From Deltaproteobacteria bacterium (GTDB lineage Bacteria; Myxococcota_A; UBA9042; DTJE01), in contig JAKPOP010000003.1 in NCBI GenBank assembly GCA_029547805.1, positions 434,001-498,000 of the forward strand: a stretch of 64,000 bases of DNA, given 5' to 3'. The position numbers and the translations under genes were made by a program. The notes beneath the pieces were generated by a model that saw only the letters and a list, made by a program, of their open reading frames with translations, ran no database searches and had not been told where the DNA came from. Within the stretch, counting starts at the first letter, position 1, and every line of letters begins with the position of its first letter. Below, piece by piece: positions 17,238 through 25,834 of the stretch.

Positions 17238-18635
17238 ATGACGTCACGGTCGTCGATGCTGGGAATCCCGCTGGCCATCGCCCTGTCCCTGGTGACGGTG
17301 CCGGCCCGGGGTGCGGTCCACCGGGTGGTGCTGGATGGGACCATCGACCCCATCCACGCGGAATACGTCGGGCGGGCGATGGACCTGGCCGAACGGGAGT
17401 CCTCCCGCCTGATCCTGATCCGCCTGGATACCCCCGGGGGGCTCGTGGACGCGATGGAGGACATCCTGCGACGCGTGCTCTCGTCCCGGATCCCGGTGGC
17501 GATCTACGTGGGGCCACCGGGGGCGAAGGCGGCGTCGGCTGGCTTCTTCCTGCTGGTGTCGGCCGACGTGGCGGCGATGGCCCCGGGGACCCGCACCGGC
17601 GCCGCCCACCCGATCCTGTCCATCGGGGGCTTCATGCCCCTCCAGGAACCGGCCCCCCCCTCCCAGGACCCGAAACCCGACGAGGCCCAGAGCCAGGAGA
17701 AGGCCCCGGCACCCCCGAAAGGGAGCCAGACCGACATCCTGATGCAGAAGGTCACCAACGACATCCAGGCCTTCCTGCGGGACGTGACGACCCGGCGCGG
17801 GCGCAACCCTGAAGAGGCCGCGAAGGCCGTGGCCGAGTCCCGATCGTTCAGCGCCACCGAGGCCCTGGATGCGGGCCTGATCGACCTGGTGGTGGGCAGC
17901 GAGGCGGACCTCCTGCGGCAACTGGAAGGGCGGGAGGTCCGGCGCCTGGACGGGAGCGTGACGACGCTGTCGGTCGTGGACCAGCCCATCGTGGACGTCC
18001 CGATGACGCTCCGGGAGCGGGTGCTGTCGGTCCTGGTGAACCCCAACGTGGCCTTCCTGATGGCCATCGTGGGCGCGCTGCTGATCTACGTCGAGATCAC
18101 CCACGCCGGGCTGGTCCTCCCTGGCGTGATCGGGGGACTGCTGCTGCTGATGGCCGTGGCGGGATTCTCGTTCCTGCCGATCTCGGTCACGGGCCTGCTG
18201 CTGGTCCTGGCGGCCCTGGGCCTCTTCGTGGCCGAAGTGCTGGTGTCATCCTTCGGACTGCTGGGCCTGCTGGGCGTCGTGGCCCTGGCCCTGGGAGGCA
18301 TCATGCTGGTGGACGTCCCCGATCCGGAGTTCCGGGTGGCCCCCGCCATCGCGATCTCGGCGGCGCTGGCCTTCGGCCTGCTGGTGGTGTTCCTGGGAAC
18401 CCTGGCCGTGAGGGCGATGCGAAAGCGCGTCACGACCGGGTCCGAAGGGATGATCGGGGAGGAGGGCGTCGTCGTGACGGACCCCCATCCTGAGGGGCGT
18501 GTGCAGGTCCGGGGCGAGTACTGGCGGGCCGTGTCCCCGATGTCGCTGGCTCCGGGGACGCGGGTCCGCTGCGTGGGCATGGAGGGGCTGACGATCCGCG
18601 TGGAGCCCCTGGATCCGGAGTCGAGGAAGGCCTGA
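17238..18635 (+). CDS. nfeD: NfeD-family membrane-bound serine protease, long form
   Basis: A 465-residue protein. A signal peptide (residues 1-25) leads a ClpP-like domain (~27-250) with 'LDTPGGLVDAMEDIL' and the catalytic-site region 'GAKAASAGFFLLVSADVAAMAPGTRTGAAHP', where the Ser in 'ASAG' is the likely nucleophile. An Ala/Pro/Lys-rich insert is at ~140-170. Four to five membrane helices (~275-400) and a C-terminal OB-fold 'GEEGVVVTDPHPEGRVQVRGEYWRA' complete the long NfeD architecture. The family cleaves stomatin-like proteins and works with them in the membrane. Its partner slipin is directly downstream (39-bp gap). ATG 17238 follows GGGAGAAGCC. Confidence 0.93.
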   Translation: MTSRSSMLGIPLAIALSLVTVPARGAVHRVVLDGTIDPIHAEYVGRAMDLAERESSRLILIRLDTPGGLVDAMEDILRRVLSSRIPVAIYVGPPGAKAASAGFFLLVSADVAAMAPGTRTGAAHPILSIGGFMPLQEPAPPSQDPKPDEAQSQEKAPAPPKGSQTDILMQKVTNDIQAFLRDVTTRRGRNPEEAAKAVAESRSFSATEALDAGLIDLVVGSEADLLRQLEGREVRRLDGSVTTLSVVDQPIVDVPMTLRERVLSVLVNPNVAFLMAIVGALLIYVEITHAGLVLPGVIGGLLLLMAVAGFSFLPISVTGLLLVLAALGLFVAEVLVSSFGLLGLLGVVALALGGIMLVDVPDPEFRVAPAIAISAALAFGLLVVFLGTLAVRAMRKRVTTGSEGMIGEEGVVVTDPHPEGRVQVRGEYWRAVSPMSLAPGTRVRCVGMEGLTIRVEPLDPESRKA

Positions 18636-18674
18636 CGGCGGGAGGTTCCTGGCGGGACCTCCGAGGAGGTGACG

Positions 18675-19439
18675 ATGGACCTGGTGAGCCTGGTGCTGGG
18701 GAACGGAGTGGCCGTGGTGATCGGGCTGGTGGTGATCTACCTGTTCAGCGCGGTCCACATCCTGCGCGAGTACGAGCGGGGCGTCGTCTTCCGGCTGGGA
18801 CGACTGCTGGATCGCCCGAAGGGGCCGGGGCTGATCTTCATCTTCTGGCCCATCGACCGGTTGATCAAGGTGGACCTCCGGACCATCACGATGGACGTGC
18901 CGCCCCAGGACATCGTGACCCGGGACAACGTGACGACCCGGGTCAACGCGGTGGCCTATTTCCGGGTGGTGGACGCGGCCCGGGCGATCACCGAGGTCGA
19001 GAACTACCTCTACGCGACATCCCAGTTGGCCCAGACGACCCTGCGATCGGTCCTGGGCGAGGTGGACCTGGACGAGTTGCTGAGCCAGCGCGAGAAACTG
19101 AACCAGCGGCTCCAGGAGATCCTGGATCGGCACACCGACGCCTGGGGCATCAAGGTGTCGCTGGTGGAGATGAAGCAGGTGGACCTCCCGGAGGAGATGC
19201 GCCGCGCCCTGGCGAAGCAGGCCGAGGCCGAGCGGGAGAAGCGGGCGAAGATCATCCACGCCGAGGGGGAACTCCAGGCATCCCAGAAACTCTCGGAGGC
19301 ATCGGTGATCCTGGCCAAGGAACCCGTGGCGGTGCAGTTGCGCTACCTCCAGACCCTGACCGAGATCGGGACCGAGAAGAACACCACGGTGGTCTTCCCC
19401 ATCCCGGTGGACCTGCTGTCGATCTTCCAGAAGAAGTGA
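18675..19439 (+). CDS. Slipin: stomatin-like SPFH/band 7 membrane protein
   Basis: A 254-residue protein. One N-terminal membrane helix (~6-27) is followed by an SPFH domain: '[13 protein letters not shown]', '[37 protein letters not shown]', '[12 protein letters not shown]', '[18 protein letters not shown]'. A charged helical region ('[20 protein letters not shown]') comes next, and a short C terminus. Slipins form membrane scaffolds and are paired with NfeD in many genomes, as here. ATG 18675 is the start because GAGGAGG lies five bases before it; GTG 18669 overlaps that site. It ends 12 bp before a strong hairpin shared with the converging receiver gene. Confidence 0.95.
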   Translation: MDLVSLVLGNGVAVVIGLVVIYLFSAVHILREYERGVVFRLGRLLDRPKGPGLIFIFWPIDRLIKVDLRTITMDVPPQDIVTRDNVTTRVNAVAYFRVVDAARAITEVENYLYATSQLAQTTLRSVLGEVDLDELLSQREKLNQRLQEILDRHTDAWGIKVSLVEMKQVDLPEEMRRALAKQAEAEREKRAKIIHAEGELQASQKLSEASVILAKEPVAVQLRYLQTLTEIGTEKNTTVVFPIPVDLLSIFQKK

Positions 19440-19450
19440 CGGCGGCCGGA

Positions 19451-19477
19451 GGCCCGGGTCATCCCCGGACCCGGGCC
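19451..19477. terminator. Bidirectional hairpin between slipin and receiver genes
   Basis: A perfect 10-bp inverted repeat, GGCCCGGGTC and GACCCGGGCC, with a 7-base loop. The stop codon of the minus-strand receiver gene (19459-19461) lies within it. No U-run follows on either side; the role is inferred from its place at a convergent junction. Confidence 0.6.
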
Positions 19478-20058
19478 ACGACCTCCCGGAGCACGTTCAT
19501 CGTGAAGGGCTTGATCAGCACCGGGCGGCCGGTCCGCTGCAGGAAGTCCTGGATGCCCGGGTCCACGACGCCCCCCGTGACGAAGAAGACCCGTTCCGTC
19601 AGTTCCGGTCGGGTCTCCTGGAGCATCTCGAAGATCGATCGCCCCCCGTGGTCCCCCCCCAGGGAGACGTCCAGGCAGATGACGTCGTAGGTTCCCTCCA
19701 GCAGGAGTTGCACGGCCTGCTCCACCGTCTGGGCCGTCTCGACCTCGTAGTCCCGGCCCAGGACCTCGGACTCCAGTTTCAGCAGGACGGTCTGGTCCTC
19801 GACCAGCAGCACCTTGCCCCGGCTCGTGGTGACCGGTGCGGGGCGGTTCTCGTGCTGGCGCTGGAAGTCCTGGATCTCGTCCACGATCGCGTCGGTCTGG
19901 CGTTGGAGGTCCTCCATCAGGAGTCGGGCCTGGGCGGGCAGGTCCGGAACGCGTCGCAGGCGCATGAGGATCTCGAGGTTGGCAGTCATCAGGTTCGCGA
20001 GCCGGTGGTGGAAGGACCAGACGGCCTGCTGGTAGGAGGGGTTGTTTCCGTCTTCCAT
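19459..20058 (-). CDS. Response regulator receiver protein with an orphan histidine-box helix
   Basis: A 199-residue protein. Residues ~82-199 are a receiver domain: acidic pair in 'KVLLVEDQTVLLKL', phospho-acceptor Asp in 'YDVICLDVSLGG', Thr in 'FFVTGGV', Lys in 'VLIKPFTMNVL'. The first ~75 residues are helical and begin 'WSFHHRLANLMTANLEILMRL', which looks like the H-box of a histidine kinase dimerisation helix, but no ATPase domain follows. It could be a phosphorelay intermediate in which one chain carries both phospho-sites. ATG 20058 was chosen; GTG 20064 is in frame. No output domain is present. Confidence 0.8.
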   Translation of the reverse strand: MEDGNNPSYQQAVWSFHHRLANLMTANLEILMRLRRVPDLPAQARLLMEDLQRQTDAIVDEIQDFQRQHENRPAPVTTSRGKVLLVEDQTVLLKLESEVLGRDYEVETAQTVEQAVQLLLEGTYDVICLDVSLGGDHGGRSIFEMLQETRPELTERVFFVTGGVVDPGIQDFLQRTGRPVLIKPFTMNVLREVVARVRG

Positions 20059-20110
20059 CTGCACAGCACCGGGAAGGACGGCGCAAACCTACCGGAAAGT
20101 GCCCGGGGGA

Positions 20111-21031
20111 TCAAGCGCGGGGATGGGTCTTTCGATACACCTGCTGCAGGTGACCACGACTGACGTGGGTGTAGATCTCGGTGGTCCCGATGTCGGCGTG
20201 CCCGAGCATCTCCTGGACGCTCCGGAGGTCAGCGCCGCCCTCCAGCAGGTGGGTCGCGAAGGAGTGGCGCAACTTGTGCGGGGACAGGCGCTTCACGATG
20301 CCCCCCTGGATGCCGTAGTTCCGGAGATTCCGGTAGAACCCCTGGCGGGTCAGCACGGTGCCCCGCGCAGTGAGGAACAGCGGATCCCGGAGGGGACGCC
20401 GTCCCCGCGCCCGGCGTCGCCACAGGTCCAGCCAGGCCGGACGCACGTCCCGGAGCCAGGTCTCCAGGGCCTCCCGGCACGGTTCCGAGATGGGGACGAG
20501 GCGCTCCTTGTTGCCCTTGCCCCGAACCCGCACGAAGTCCGAGGCAAGCTGGACGTCGCCGACCTCCAGCCCCAGGGCCTCGCTGATCCGCAGTCCCGAC
20601 CCGTAGAGGAGTTCCAGGATCGCCCGGTCCCGAATCCCCTGGGGACTCTCCAGGGAGGGGGCCTCCAGGAGCGCCTCCATGTCGGCCTGGTTCAGCACCA
20701 CCGGCAGCCGGGAGGTGTAGCGGGGGATCTCGATGTCCGCCATCGGGTTCACCGACACCACGCCCGACTCCATTCCCCAGCGGAACCACTGGCGCAGCAC
20801 CACCACCGCCTGGGCGAGGCTCCGGGGAGCAATCCCCTGGGCCCTCCGGTGGGCGAGGAAGTCCTCGATGTCGGCAGAACGGACCTGCGAAAGGGCGATC
20901 CCCTCCTGGTTCCGGGAGGCCAGGAAGGTCGTCCAGGCGGACAGGACCCGGGCATAGGCGGCCCGACTGTTCGGAGCAAGCCCCCGCTGGACCTCCAGGT
21001 GGAAGAGGAAGGCGTCGATCTCCCGGTCCAC
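20111..21031 (-). CDS. Tyrosine recombinase, XerC/XerD type
   Basis: About 306 residues, the family's usual length. The N-terminal SAM-like core-binding domain runs to ~110. The catalytic domain has Arg in 'GSGLRISEALGLEVGD', Lys in 'GKGNKERLVPIS', 'SPHKLRHSFATHLLEGGADLRSVQEMLGHADIGTTEIYTHVS' (His-x-x-Arg, His and nucleophilic Tyr). All six catalytic positions are present, so it should be active. The long C-terminal match is the standard dimer-resolving Xer form rather than a phage integrase. GTG 21031 has GGAGG five bases upstream and gives the normal N terminus; an upstream TTG at 21091 would add 20 residues. No dif-like site was seen nearby. Confidence 0.9.
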   Translation of the reverse strand: MDREIDAFLFHLEVQRGLAPNSRAAYARVLSAWTTFLASRNQEGIALSQVRSADIEDFLAHRRAQGIAPRSLAQAVVVLRQWFRWGMESGVVSVNPMADIEIPRYTSRLPVVLNQADMEALLEAPSLESPQGIRDRAILELLYGSGLRISEALGLEVGDVQLASDFVRVRGKGNKERLVPISEPCREALETWLRDVRPAWLDLWRRRARGRRPLRDPLFLTARGTVLTRQGFYRNLRNYGIQGGIVKRLSPHKLRHSFATHLLEGGADLRSVQEMLGHADIGTTEIYTHVSRGHLQQVYRKTHPRA

Positions 21032-21098
21032 GACCGCCTCCAGGACAGGCCGACCGATGGCAGTATCCCGCCAGGAAACCGCCAGGGGCAAGGAGCCG

Positions 21099-22916
21099 TC
21101 ATCCCCCGAGGGAGGCCCGAATCGCCCGGAGCATCCGGTCCCGGGGCGCCATCGTGAGGGCGAGGTCCAGCAGTTGTCTCGCGGCTCCCAGGGCCCCCTG
21201 GCCCGCCAGCCACCCGGCCGAGGTGGCCAGATGGCGCAGGATCACCCGGCGCGTCTCCACGCCGAGGGTCGGCCCTCCCAGGGCAAGGCCCTCGATCACC
21301 GCGAGGTGATCCCGGACCCGCTGTTCCAGGGGCCGGGAATCGGCCACCGGCAGCACCTGGAAGGACCACCCCTCGAAGGAGACGTCCTGCAGGGGGACCG
21401 AGAGGTCGTCGGAGGCCTGGATCCGCACGGGCCTCTCCATGGCCAGGTCCCGGACGAGGTCCCACCGGATCACCCCCTCCAGCAGGAAGGCCGAGCAGAG
21501 GGGCGCCAGGGACCGGTCCCGGCGGGCCACCTCGGAGGCATACCATCCGCCTCCCCGGGCCCGGGAGTAGAGGCTCTGCTGCACCTGCGTCACATCGGGT
21601 CGGGCTCCCTCGACGACCTGGGAGGCCATCATCCCGAAGTGAACCGGGTAGTGGGACGGCATCCAGACCGACCGGGGCGGCAGGTCGCGCCAGATGGCCT
21701 CGGTCACCTCCCGGAGGTCCTCCCCGGCGACCTCCCGGGCCAGGGCCTCCCGATGCCCCGAGGTCCACCAGGCCGCCAGGGGACACAGGATTGCCGTCAC
21801 CGCCAGGGCCCCTGTCCACCGGGGTCCACGGGAGGCCCGGATCCTCCCCAGGAGGGCCCCCAGACCTCCCCCGGCCAGGGCCGCCAGTCCCGCGATGGCG
21901 GGCAGGAAATAGCCGTGGTCGTCGGCGTTCGAGGGGTCCAGGATGCCCATCGCCACCTTGGAGGGCAGGTTCCCCAGCACCAGGAGGACCAGGACCAGCA
22001 CGGGACGGCGGGCCCCCCATCGGAAGAGGCCCCAGGCCCCGAGGGCGGCCACCAGCAGGTTGGGCGGCGAGAGGGCGTCCATCCAGAGGCCCAGGGCGAG
22101 GGCCGCATTCCCGTGCCAGGTGGCGTGGGCCGCCTCGTATCCTCCCAGGGACCCGGCGAAGACCTTCGCCGAGACATACCAGAGGATGCCGTCCCAGGAA
22201 GAGGTCGCGGTCCAGGCGGGCCAGGCCGACCGGACACCCCGGACCAGGAGATAGCCGTGGACACCCACGAGCACGAGGGTCCCCACGATGACCGGGACCC
22301 GGAGGCGCCGCCACGACTGGATCGGGCCCAGGGCCACGAAGAAGGCCGGGAAGGCCAGCAGCACGAGCAGGTGGTGGTTCCCCAGGCCCAGGGCGACGAT
22401 CACGGCCGAGGCGGTCCAGGCCCGGACATCCCCGGGGGATCGCCCCAGCACCCAGAGGGCCGCCAGCGTGGCGGCGCAGGAGGCCGTGTAGACCTCCAGC
22501 GACAGGGCCTGAAGCATCGACGACCCGCCCAGGGCGAAGACCAGTCCCCCGATCATCCCCCCGAGGGCCGCCTCCCCCTCCCCTGCCCCGGCCCGTCGGG
22601 CCGCGTCCCGGCCCAGCAGCGAGACCAGGGCCGCCGACAGCGCCCCGAACAGCAACGAGACCAGGTTCCCCCGAAAGGCGATGCTCCCCAGGGGCAGCCC
22701 CAGCACCGACCGGAGGGCCAGCAGGAACGAGGGGTGACCCGGGGGATGGGGCAGGCCCAGGGCCCAGCCGGCCGCCAGGAACTCCGGGGCATCGAGCCAC
22801 TGGACGCTCCCGGGCAGGTAGGCCAGGCCCGGCAGGATCACCGCCAGGGGCGGAACCCACGGGGCCCAGCATCGGGCCGGAATCCCGCTCCCCGTGCCGT
22901 TCCCCGTGTTACCCAT
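21099..22916 (-). CDS. DUF2723 membrane protein, putative glycosyltransferase
   Basis: A 605-residue protein with about ten membrane helices in the first 400 residues and a soluble C-terminal domain of ~200 residues. The N terminus carries the DUF2723 signature: 'YLPGSVQWLDAPEFLAAGWALGLPHPPGHPSFLL', with the Asp-x-x-Glu pair and the HPPG turn, then 'RGNLVSLLFGALSAALV'. The family is related to membrane O-glycosyltransferases of the GT-C fold that use lipid-linked sugars. The ATG overlaps the stop of the CYTH gene by one base (TGATG), so translation is coupled. Why it is coupled to a triphosphate-binding protein and a kinase is unknown. Confidence 0.85.
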   Translation of the reverse strand: MGNTGNGTGSGIPARCWAPWVPPLAVILPGLAYLPGSVQWLDAPEFLAAGWALGLPHPPGHPSFLLALRSVLGLPLGSIAFRGNLVSLLFGALSAALVSLLGRDAARRAGAGEGEAALGGMIGGLVFALGGSSMLQALSLEVYTASCAATLAALWVLGRSPGDVRAWTASAVIVALGLGNHHLLVLLAFPAFFVALGPIQSWRRLRVPVIVGTLVLVGVHGYLLVRGVRSAWPAWTATSSWDGILWYVSAKVFAGSLGGYEAAHATWHGNAALALGLWMDALSPPNLLVAALGAWGLFRWGARRPVLVLVLLVLGNLPSKVAMGILDPSNADDHGYFLPAIAGLAALAGGGLGALLGRIRASRGPRWTGALAVTAILCPLAAWWTSGHREALAREVAGEDLREVTEAIWRDLPPRSVWMPSHYPVHFGMMASQVVEGARPDVTQVQQSLYSRARGGGWYASEVARRDRSLAPLCSAFLLEGVIRWDLVRDLAMERPVRIQASDDLSVPLQDVSFEGWSFQVLPVADSRPLEQRVRDHLAVIEGLALGGPTLGVETRRVILRHLATSAGWLAGQGALGAARQLLDLALTMAPRDRMLRAIRASLGG

Positions 22917-23677
22917 CAGTCCCCTGCGGCTCCCTCGGGCCCCCGGTCCGTCCCGGGCACCACCCAGCCCTCGGGCGACTCCCAGCCCGCCGGCATGCAA
23001 CCCGCCGGGTCCCCTTCCGGGATCGGGAAGTCCCTCGGGCCACGGTGGCGGAAGGCCCGGGCATGCTTCGTCTGTCGCTGGGGCCGCAGGCGGACCCCCG
23101 CCAGGCGCCCGTAATGAGCGATGGCCTGCCGGGCCAGGCCCGGGTCGTCGTGCTCCGCCTCGACCTCGTAGTCCCGGAACCCGTCCGGGAAGACCGTCTC
23201 GTCCACCTCGATGGTCACGTGGAACGGGGTGTCGCAGATGGCACGGCGGGTCAGGGACCAGAGGGTCACCCGCAGGGGTCGCGCCCCGGCAAGTTCCCGG
23301 ACCGGTCCGAACTCCGGAAATGCCCGGAGGTCCAGATCCTCCTGGCATCGGACCCACCGGACCGCCCGGTCCCGAGGGACCGGGATCTCGATCTCCTCGG
23401 CCCGAAAGGTGCCATGGCGCTGATCCCGGCGGACCTTCCAGGTGAGGCGGGCGTGATCCGGAGTCACGCGCACCCGGAGGCTCGCGCCCCGGGCGGCGAA
23501 GTCCCCCTCGGGAGTGTCCAGGTAGCAGTTCAGTTGCATCCCCCAGCGCCGCGGGGGGGGCAGCACGGCCAGGAGCCGCAGCAGGTCCTCCCGGCCCTGA
23601 ATCGCCATCTTGACCTCGGTCTCGACCGGGACCGGGCGAGAGGCGGCAGGGACCGCCCCGGGATCACGACTGTCCAT
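22916..23677 (-). CDS. CYTH-domain protein (triphosphate tunnel metalloenzyme superfamily)
   Basis: A 253-residue protein. The hallmark ExExK motif is at residues ~19-23 ('VETEVK'), followed by 'CYLDTPEGDFAARGASLRVRV', 'LTWKVRR', and acidic strand pairs 'EEIEIPVP' and 'VTIEVDETVFPDGFRDYEVEAEH'. These build the eight-stranded tunnel that binds triphosphates such as inorganic triphosphate, ATP or thiamine triphosphate. The start at ATG 23677 is required to include ExExK and lies inside the end of the kinase gene (14-bp overlap). The last ~40 residues are a Pro/Gly-rich tail. Its stop overlaps the DUF2723 start. Substrate unknown; adenylate cyclase activity is possible for some relatives. Confidence 0.88.
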   Translation of the reverse strand: MDSRDPGAVPAASRPVPVETEVKMAIQGREDLLRLLAVLPPPRRWGMQLNCYLDTPEGDFAARGASLRVRVTPDHARLTWKVRRDQRHGTFRAEEIEIPVPRDRAVRWVRCQEDLDLRAFPEFGPVRELAGARPLRVTLWSLTRRAICDTPFHVTIEVDETVFPDGFRDYEVEAEHDDPGLARQAIAHYGRLAGVRLRPQRQTKHARAFRHRGPRDFPIPEGDPAGCMPAGWESPEGWVVPGTDRGPEGAAGD

Positions 23678-24905
23678 GGAAGAACCGCAGCACCAGCAGC
23701 ACGCCGCCGGCCACCAGCAGCAGCAGGGCCACCCACCCGACCCATTTCCACCGGGCGCTGCCGCCGGTGACGACCTCGAAGGGCGGTGTCGTCTCGGTGG
23801 GTTCCCGGTCGAAGATGGGAGGCTCCGGCGCGATCCCCGAGACCGGAGGTCGATGCATCGGGGCAACGGGCGCCGCCTCGCTGGGCGGCGGGGACACCAG
23901 CACCGTCTTCGCCTCCGAGGGATCCGCCGGGACCGGCCGGGGCCGGACCGCATCCCAGGCCTCCTGGAGGGCCTGCCGGGCCTCGGCGGCCGACTGGAAG
24001 CGGTCCTCCCGCTTCTTCTGGAGCAGGCGTTCGACGAAGGCCACGATCGCCGGCGGCAGTCCGGGGACCTTCGCCTGGAGCGGAGGCGGGGGCTGCTGCA
24101 GATGCGCCGTGGCCACTTCCAGCACCGACTCCCCCTCGAAGGGGAGGACCCCGCTGAGCATCTGGTACATCAGGATTCCCAGGGAATAGAGGTCCGACCT
24201 CCCGTCGAGTTCATCGCCCCGAATCTGCTCGGGAGACATGTACTCTGGGGTCCCGAAGACCATGCCCGTGGCGGTCTTGAAACTGGAGATGCCCCCCTCC
24301 CCCGAGGTGTCCCGGATCTTCGCGATGCCGAAGTCCAGCACCTTCACGAAGTCGTGCCGCGACCGCAGGTCCTCGATCATCACGTTTTCCGGCTTCAGGT
24401 CGCGATGCACGACGCCCACCGCATGGGCCTCTTCGAGGGCCTCCAGGATCTGGTCCACGATCCGGACCGTCCGCTCCGGCGACAGCCGGACCTCGTCGGT
24501 CAGGACCCGGCAGAGGTCCCGGCCGGGCAGATACTCCATCGCGATGTAGAAGAGCCCGTCGGCGGTCTGGCCGAAGTCCAGCATCGAGATGGCGTTCGGG
24601 TGGTTGAGGCGGGAGGCGGCCTTGGCCTCCCGGTGGAACCGCTTGACCTGGTCCTCCTCCACCAGCAGGTGCCGATGCAGCACCTTCAATACCACCGGCT
24701 TTCCCAGGGCCAGGTGTTCGGCCAGGTAGATCTTCCCCATCGCGCCGCTGGCAATCCACCGCTTCACCGAATACTTGTCCGCAATGACCCGACCGACCAG
24801 GGGGTCCTGGGGCTTCTGGTCCTCTGAGGCCAGTTTGCCCCCGCAGAAGGGGCAGAACCTCGACCCGTCAGGTGCTTCCTTGCGGCATGCGGGGCATGCA
24901 GTCAC
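23664..24905 (-). CDS. Ser/Thr protein kinase with N-terminal zinc ribbon and C-terminal membrane helix
   Basis: A 413-residue protein. Residues 4-23 hold two CxxC pairs ('CPAC', 'CPFC'), a zinc ribbon. The kinase domain follows (~40-300): 'IASGAMGKIYLAEH' loop, Lys in 'PVVLKVLHRH', catalytic 'HRDLKPEN', 'DFGIAKI', 'SPEQIRGDELDGRSDLYSLG'. A Pro-rich linker leads to a single membrane helix at ~390-408 ('WVGWVALLLLVAGGVLLVLRFF') with only a few residues outside, so the kinase is membrane-tethered with no sensor domain beyond it. GTG 24905 has GGGAG eight bases upstream. The CYTH gene starts within its last codons. The divergent FHA gene may encode a phospho-Thr reader of its products. Confidence 0.93.
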   Translation of the reverse strand: MTACPACRKEAPDGSRFCPFCGGKLASEDQKPQDPLVGRVIADKYSVKRWIASGAMGKIYLAEHLALGKPVVLKVLHRHLLVEEDQVKRFHREAKAASRLNHPNAISMLDFGQTADGLFYIAMEYLPGRDLCRVLTDEVRLSPERTVRIVDQILEALEEAHAVGVVHRDLKPENVMIEDLRSRHDFVKVLDFGIAKIRDTSGEGGISSFKTATGMVFGTPEYMSPEQIRGDELDGRSDLYSLGILMYQMLSGVLPFEGESVLEVATAHLQQPPPPLQAKVPGLPPAIVAFVERLLQKKREDRFQSAAEARQALQEAWDAVRPRPVPADPSEAKTVLVSPPPSEAAPVAPMHRPPVSGIAPEPPIFDREPTETTPPFEVVTGGSARWKWVGWVALLLLVAGGVLLVLRFFHGQS

Positions 24906-25004
24906 GGGCGGGACTCCCGAATACGGCTTTCCAATGGTAGACCGGAATGGTAGGATCGGCAAGCCGGCTTCCGGCGAAGTCGTTGAACCCGAAGGGGGAC
25001 GGAG

Positions 25005-25778
25005 ATGATTCGCTGCGTCCACTGTGGAACCGAAAACGAGGAGATCTTCTCCTACTGCCTCAACTGTGGGAAGCCCCTGGAACAGTCCCTGAAGGGGTTC
25101 AAGCCCCGGCAGTCCCCCAGCCGGGGCCCCGGCAGCGTCCTGATCGCGATCCGGAGCGACGGGACCCGGGGCAACGAGATTCCCCTGTCCGACGGCACCA
25201 ACCACCTCGGGCGCACCGGTCCCGAGGTGACCATCCCCGACGACCCCCGGGTCGTGGATCGCCACGCGGTGCTGGAGGTCGGGCGGGACGTCGTGTTCCT
25301 GGAGGACCTGGGAAGCCCCCACGGGACGTGGATCCGGGTGACGGGCCAGCGGACGCTGACCGACGGGGACCAGATCCGCATCGGCCACGCCTTCTTCCAG
25401 GTCGAGCTGAACCCCGCCAAGGCCCCCGCATCGGTGGACGGGGCGGCGCCGCTGGGGTCCCTGGGGGGGCCGACGGAGTTCCATGGACGGTTGCTGCGCC
25501 TGGGGCCCGGCGACGTGGTGATGGAGGCCCATCTCCTCCGGGTCCCGGAGACGACGCTGGGGCGCACCACGGGCGACATCCTGCTGCCCGACGACCCGTT
25601 CGTGTCGTCGCGACATGCGGCCTTCGCCATCAGCGGGGCCTCGTGCCTGCTCAAGGACCAGGGAAGCACCAACGGGTGCTTCCTGCGGGTCCGGGGCCGG
25701 GTGGCGATCCAGGACGGGGACTTTCTGCTGCTGGGGCACCACCTGTTCCAGTTCAAGCAGGTGGTCCGCCCGGCCTGA
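25005..25778 (+). CDS. Double FHA-domain protein with N-terminal zinc ribbon
   Basis: A 257-residue protein. It opens with a zinc ribbon ('CVHCGTENEEIFSYCLNCGK') like that of the divergent kinase. Two FHA domains follow, ~45-130 and ~155-250. Each keeps the phospho-Thr-binding set: 'LGRTGPEVTIPDDPRVVDRHAVL' with 'SPHGTWI', and 'LGRTTGDILLPDDPFVSSRHAAF' with 'STNGCFL'. FHA domains bind phosphothreonine peptides, so this is a plausible adaptor or substrate for the neighbouring kinase. The ATG has a G-rich site ('GGGGGACGGAG') directly upstream. The shared ribbon and head-to-head arrangement suggest a functional pair. Confidence 0.92.
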   Translation: MIRCVHCGTENEEIFSYCLNCGKPLEQSLKGFKPRQSPSRGPGSVLIAIRSDGTRGNEIPLSDGTNHLGRTGPEVTIPDDPRVVDRHAVLEVGRDVVFLEDLGSPHGTWIRVTGQRTLTDGDQIRIGHAFFQVELNPAKAPASVDGAAPLGSLGGPTEFHGRLLRLGPGDVVMEAHLLRVPETTLGRTTGDILLPDDPFVSSRHAAFAISGASCLLKDQGSTNGCFLRVRGRVAIQDGDFLLLGHHLFQFKQVVRPA

Positions 25779-25813
25779 ATGGGGCCCGGGAGGCCTGCAG
25801 GACGACGGGAACC

Positions 25814-25834
25814 GGCGGGGACGTCACGCCCGCC
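25814..25834. terminator. Weak hairpin between FHA and pyrE genes
   Basis: GGCGGG and CCCGCC form a 6-bp stem with a 9-base loop that contains the pyrE stop codon (25824-25826). It is short and could be chance in GC-rich DNA. Confidence 0.3.

Noticed and set aside
12887-17464. A 1525-codon open frame antisense to lon and the M29 fusion
   Set aside because: It is rich in His, Arg, Gly and Gln with no domain, and the plus strand carries unmistakable Lon and M29 sequences.
20111-21031. The Xer recombinase as an integrase of a mobile element
   Set aside because: Length and motifs fit the housekeeping Xer type, and there are no att-like repeats, tRNA gene or cargo with different base composition around it.
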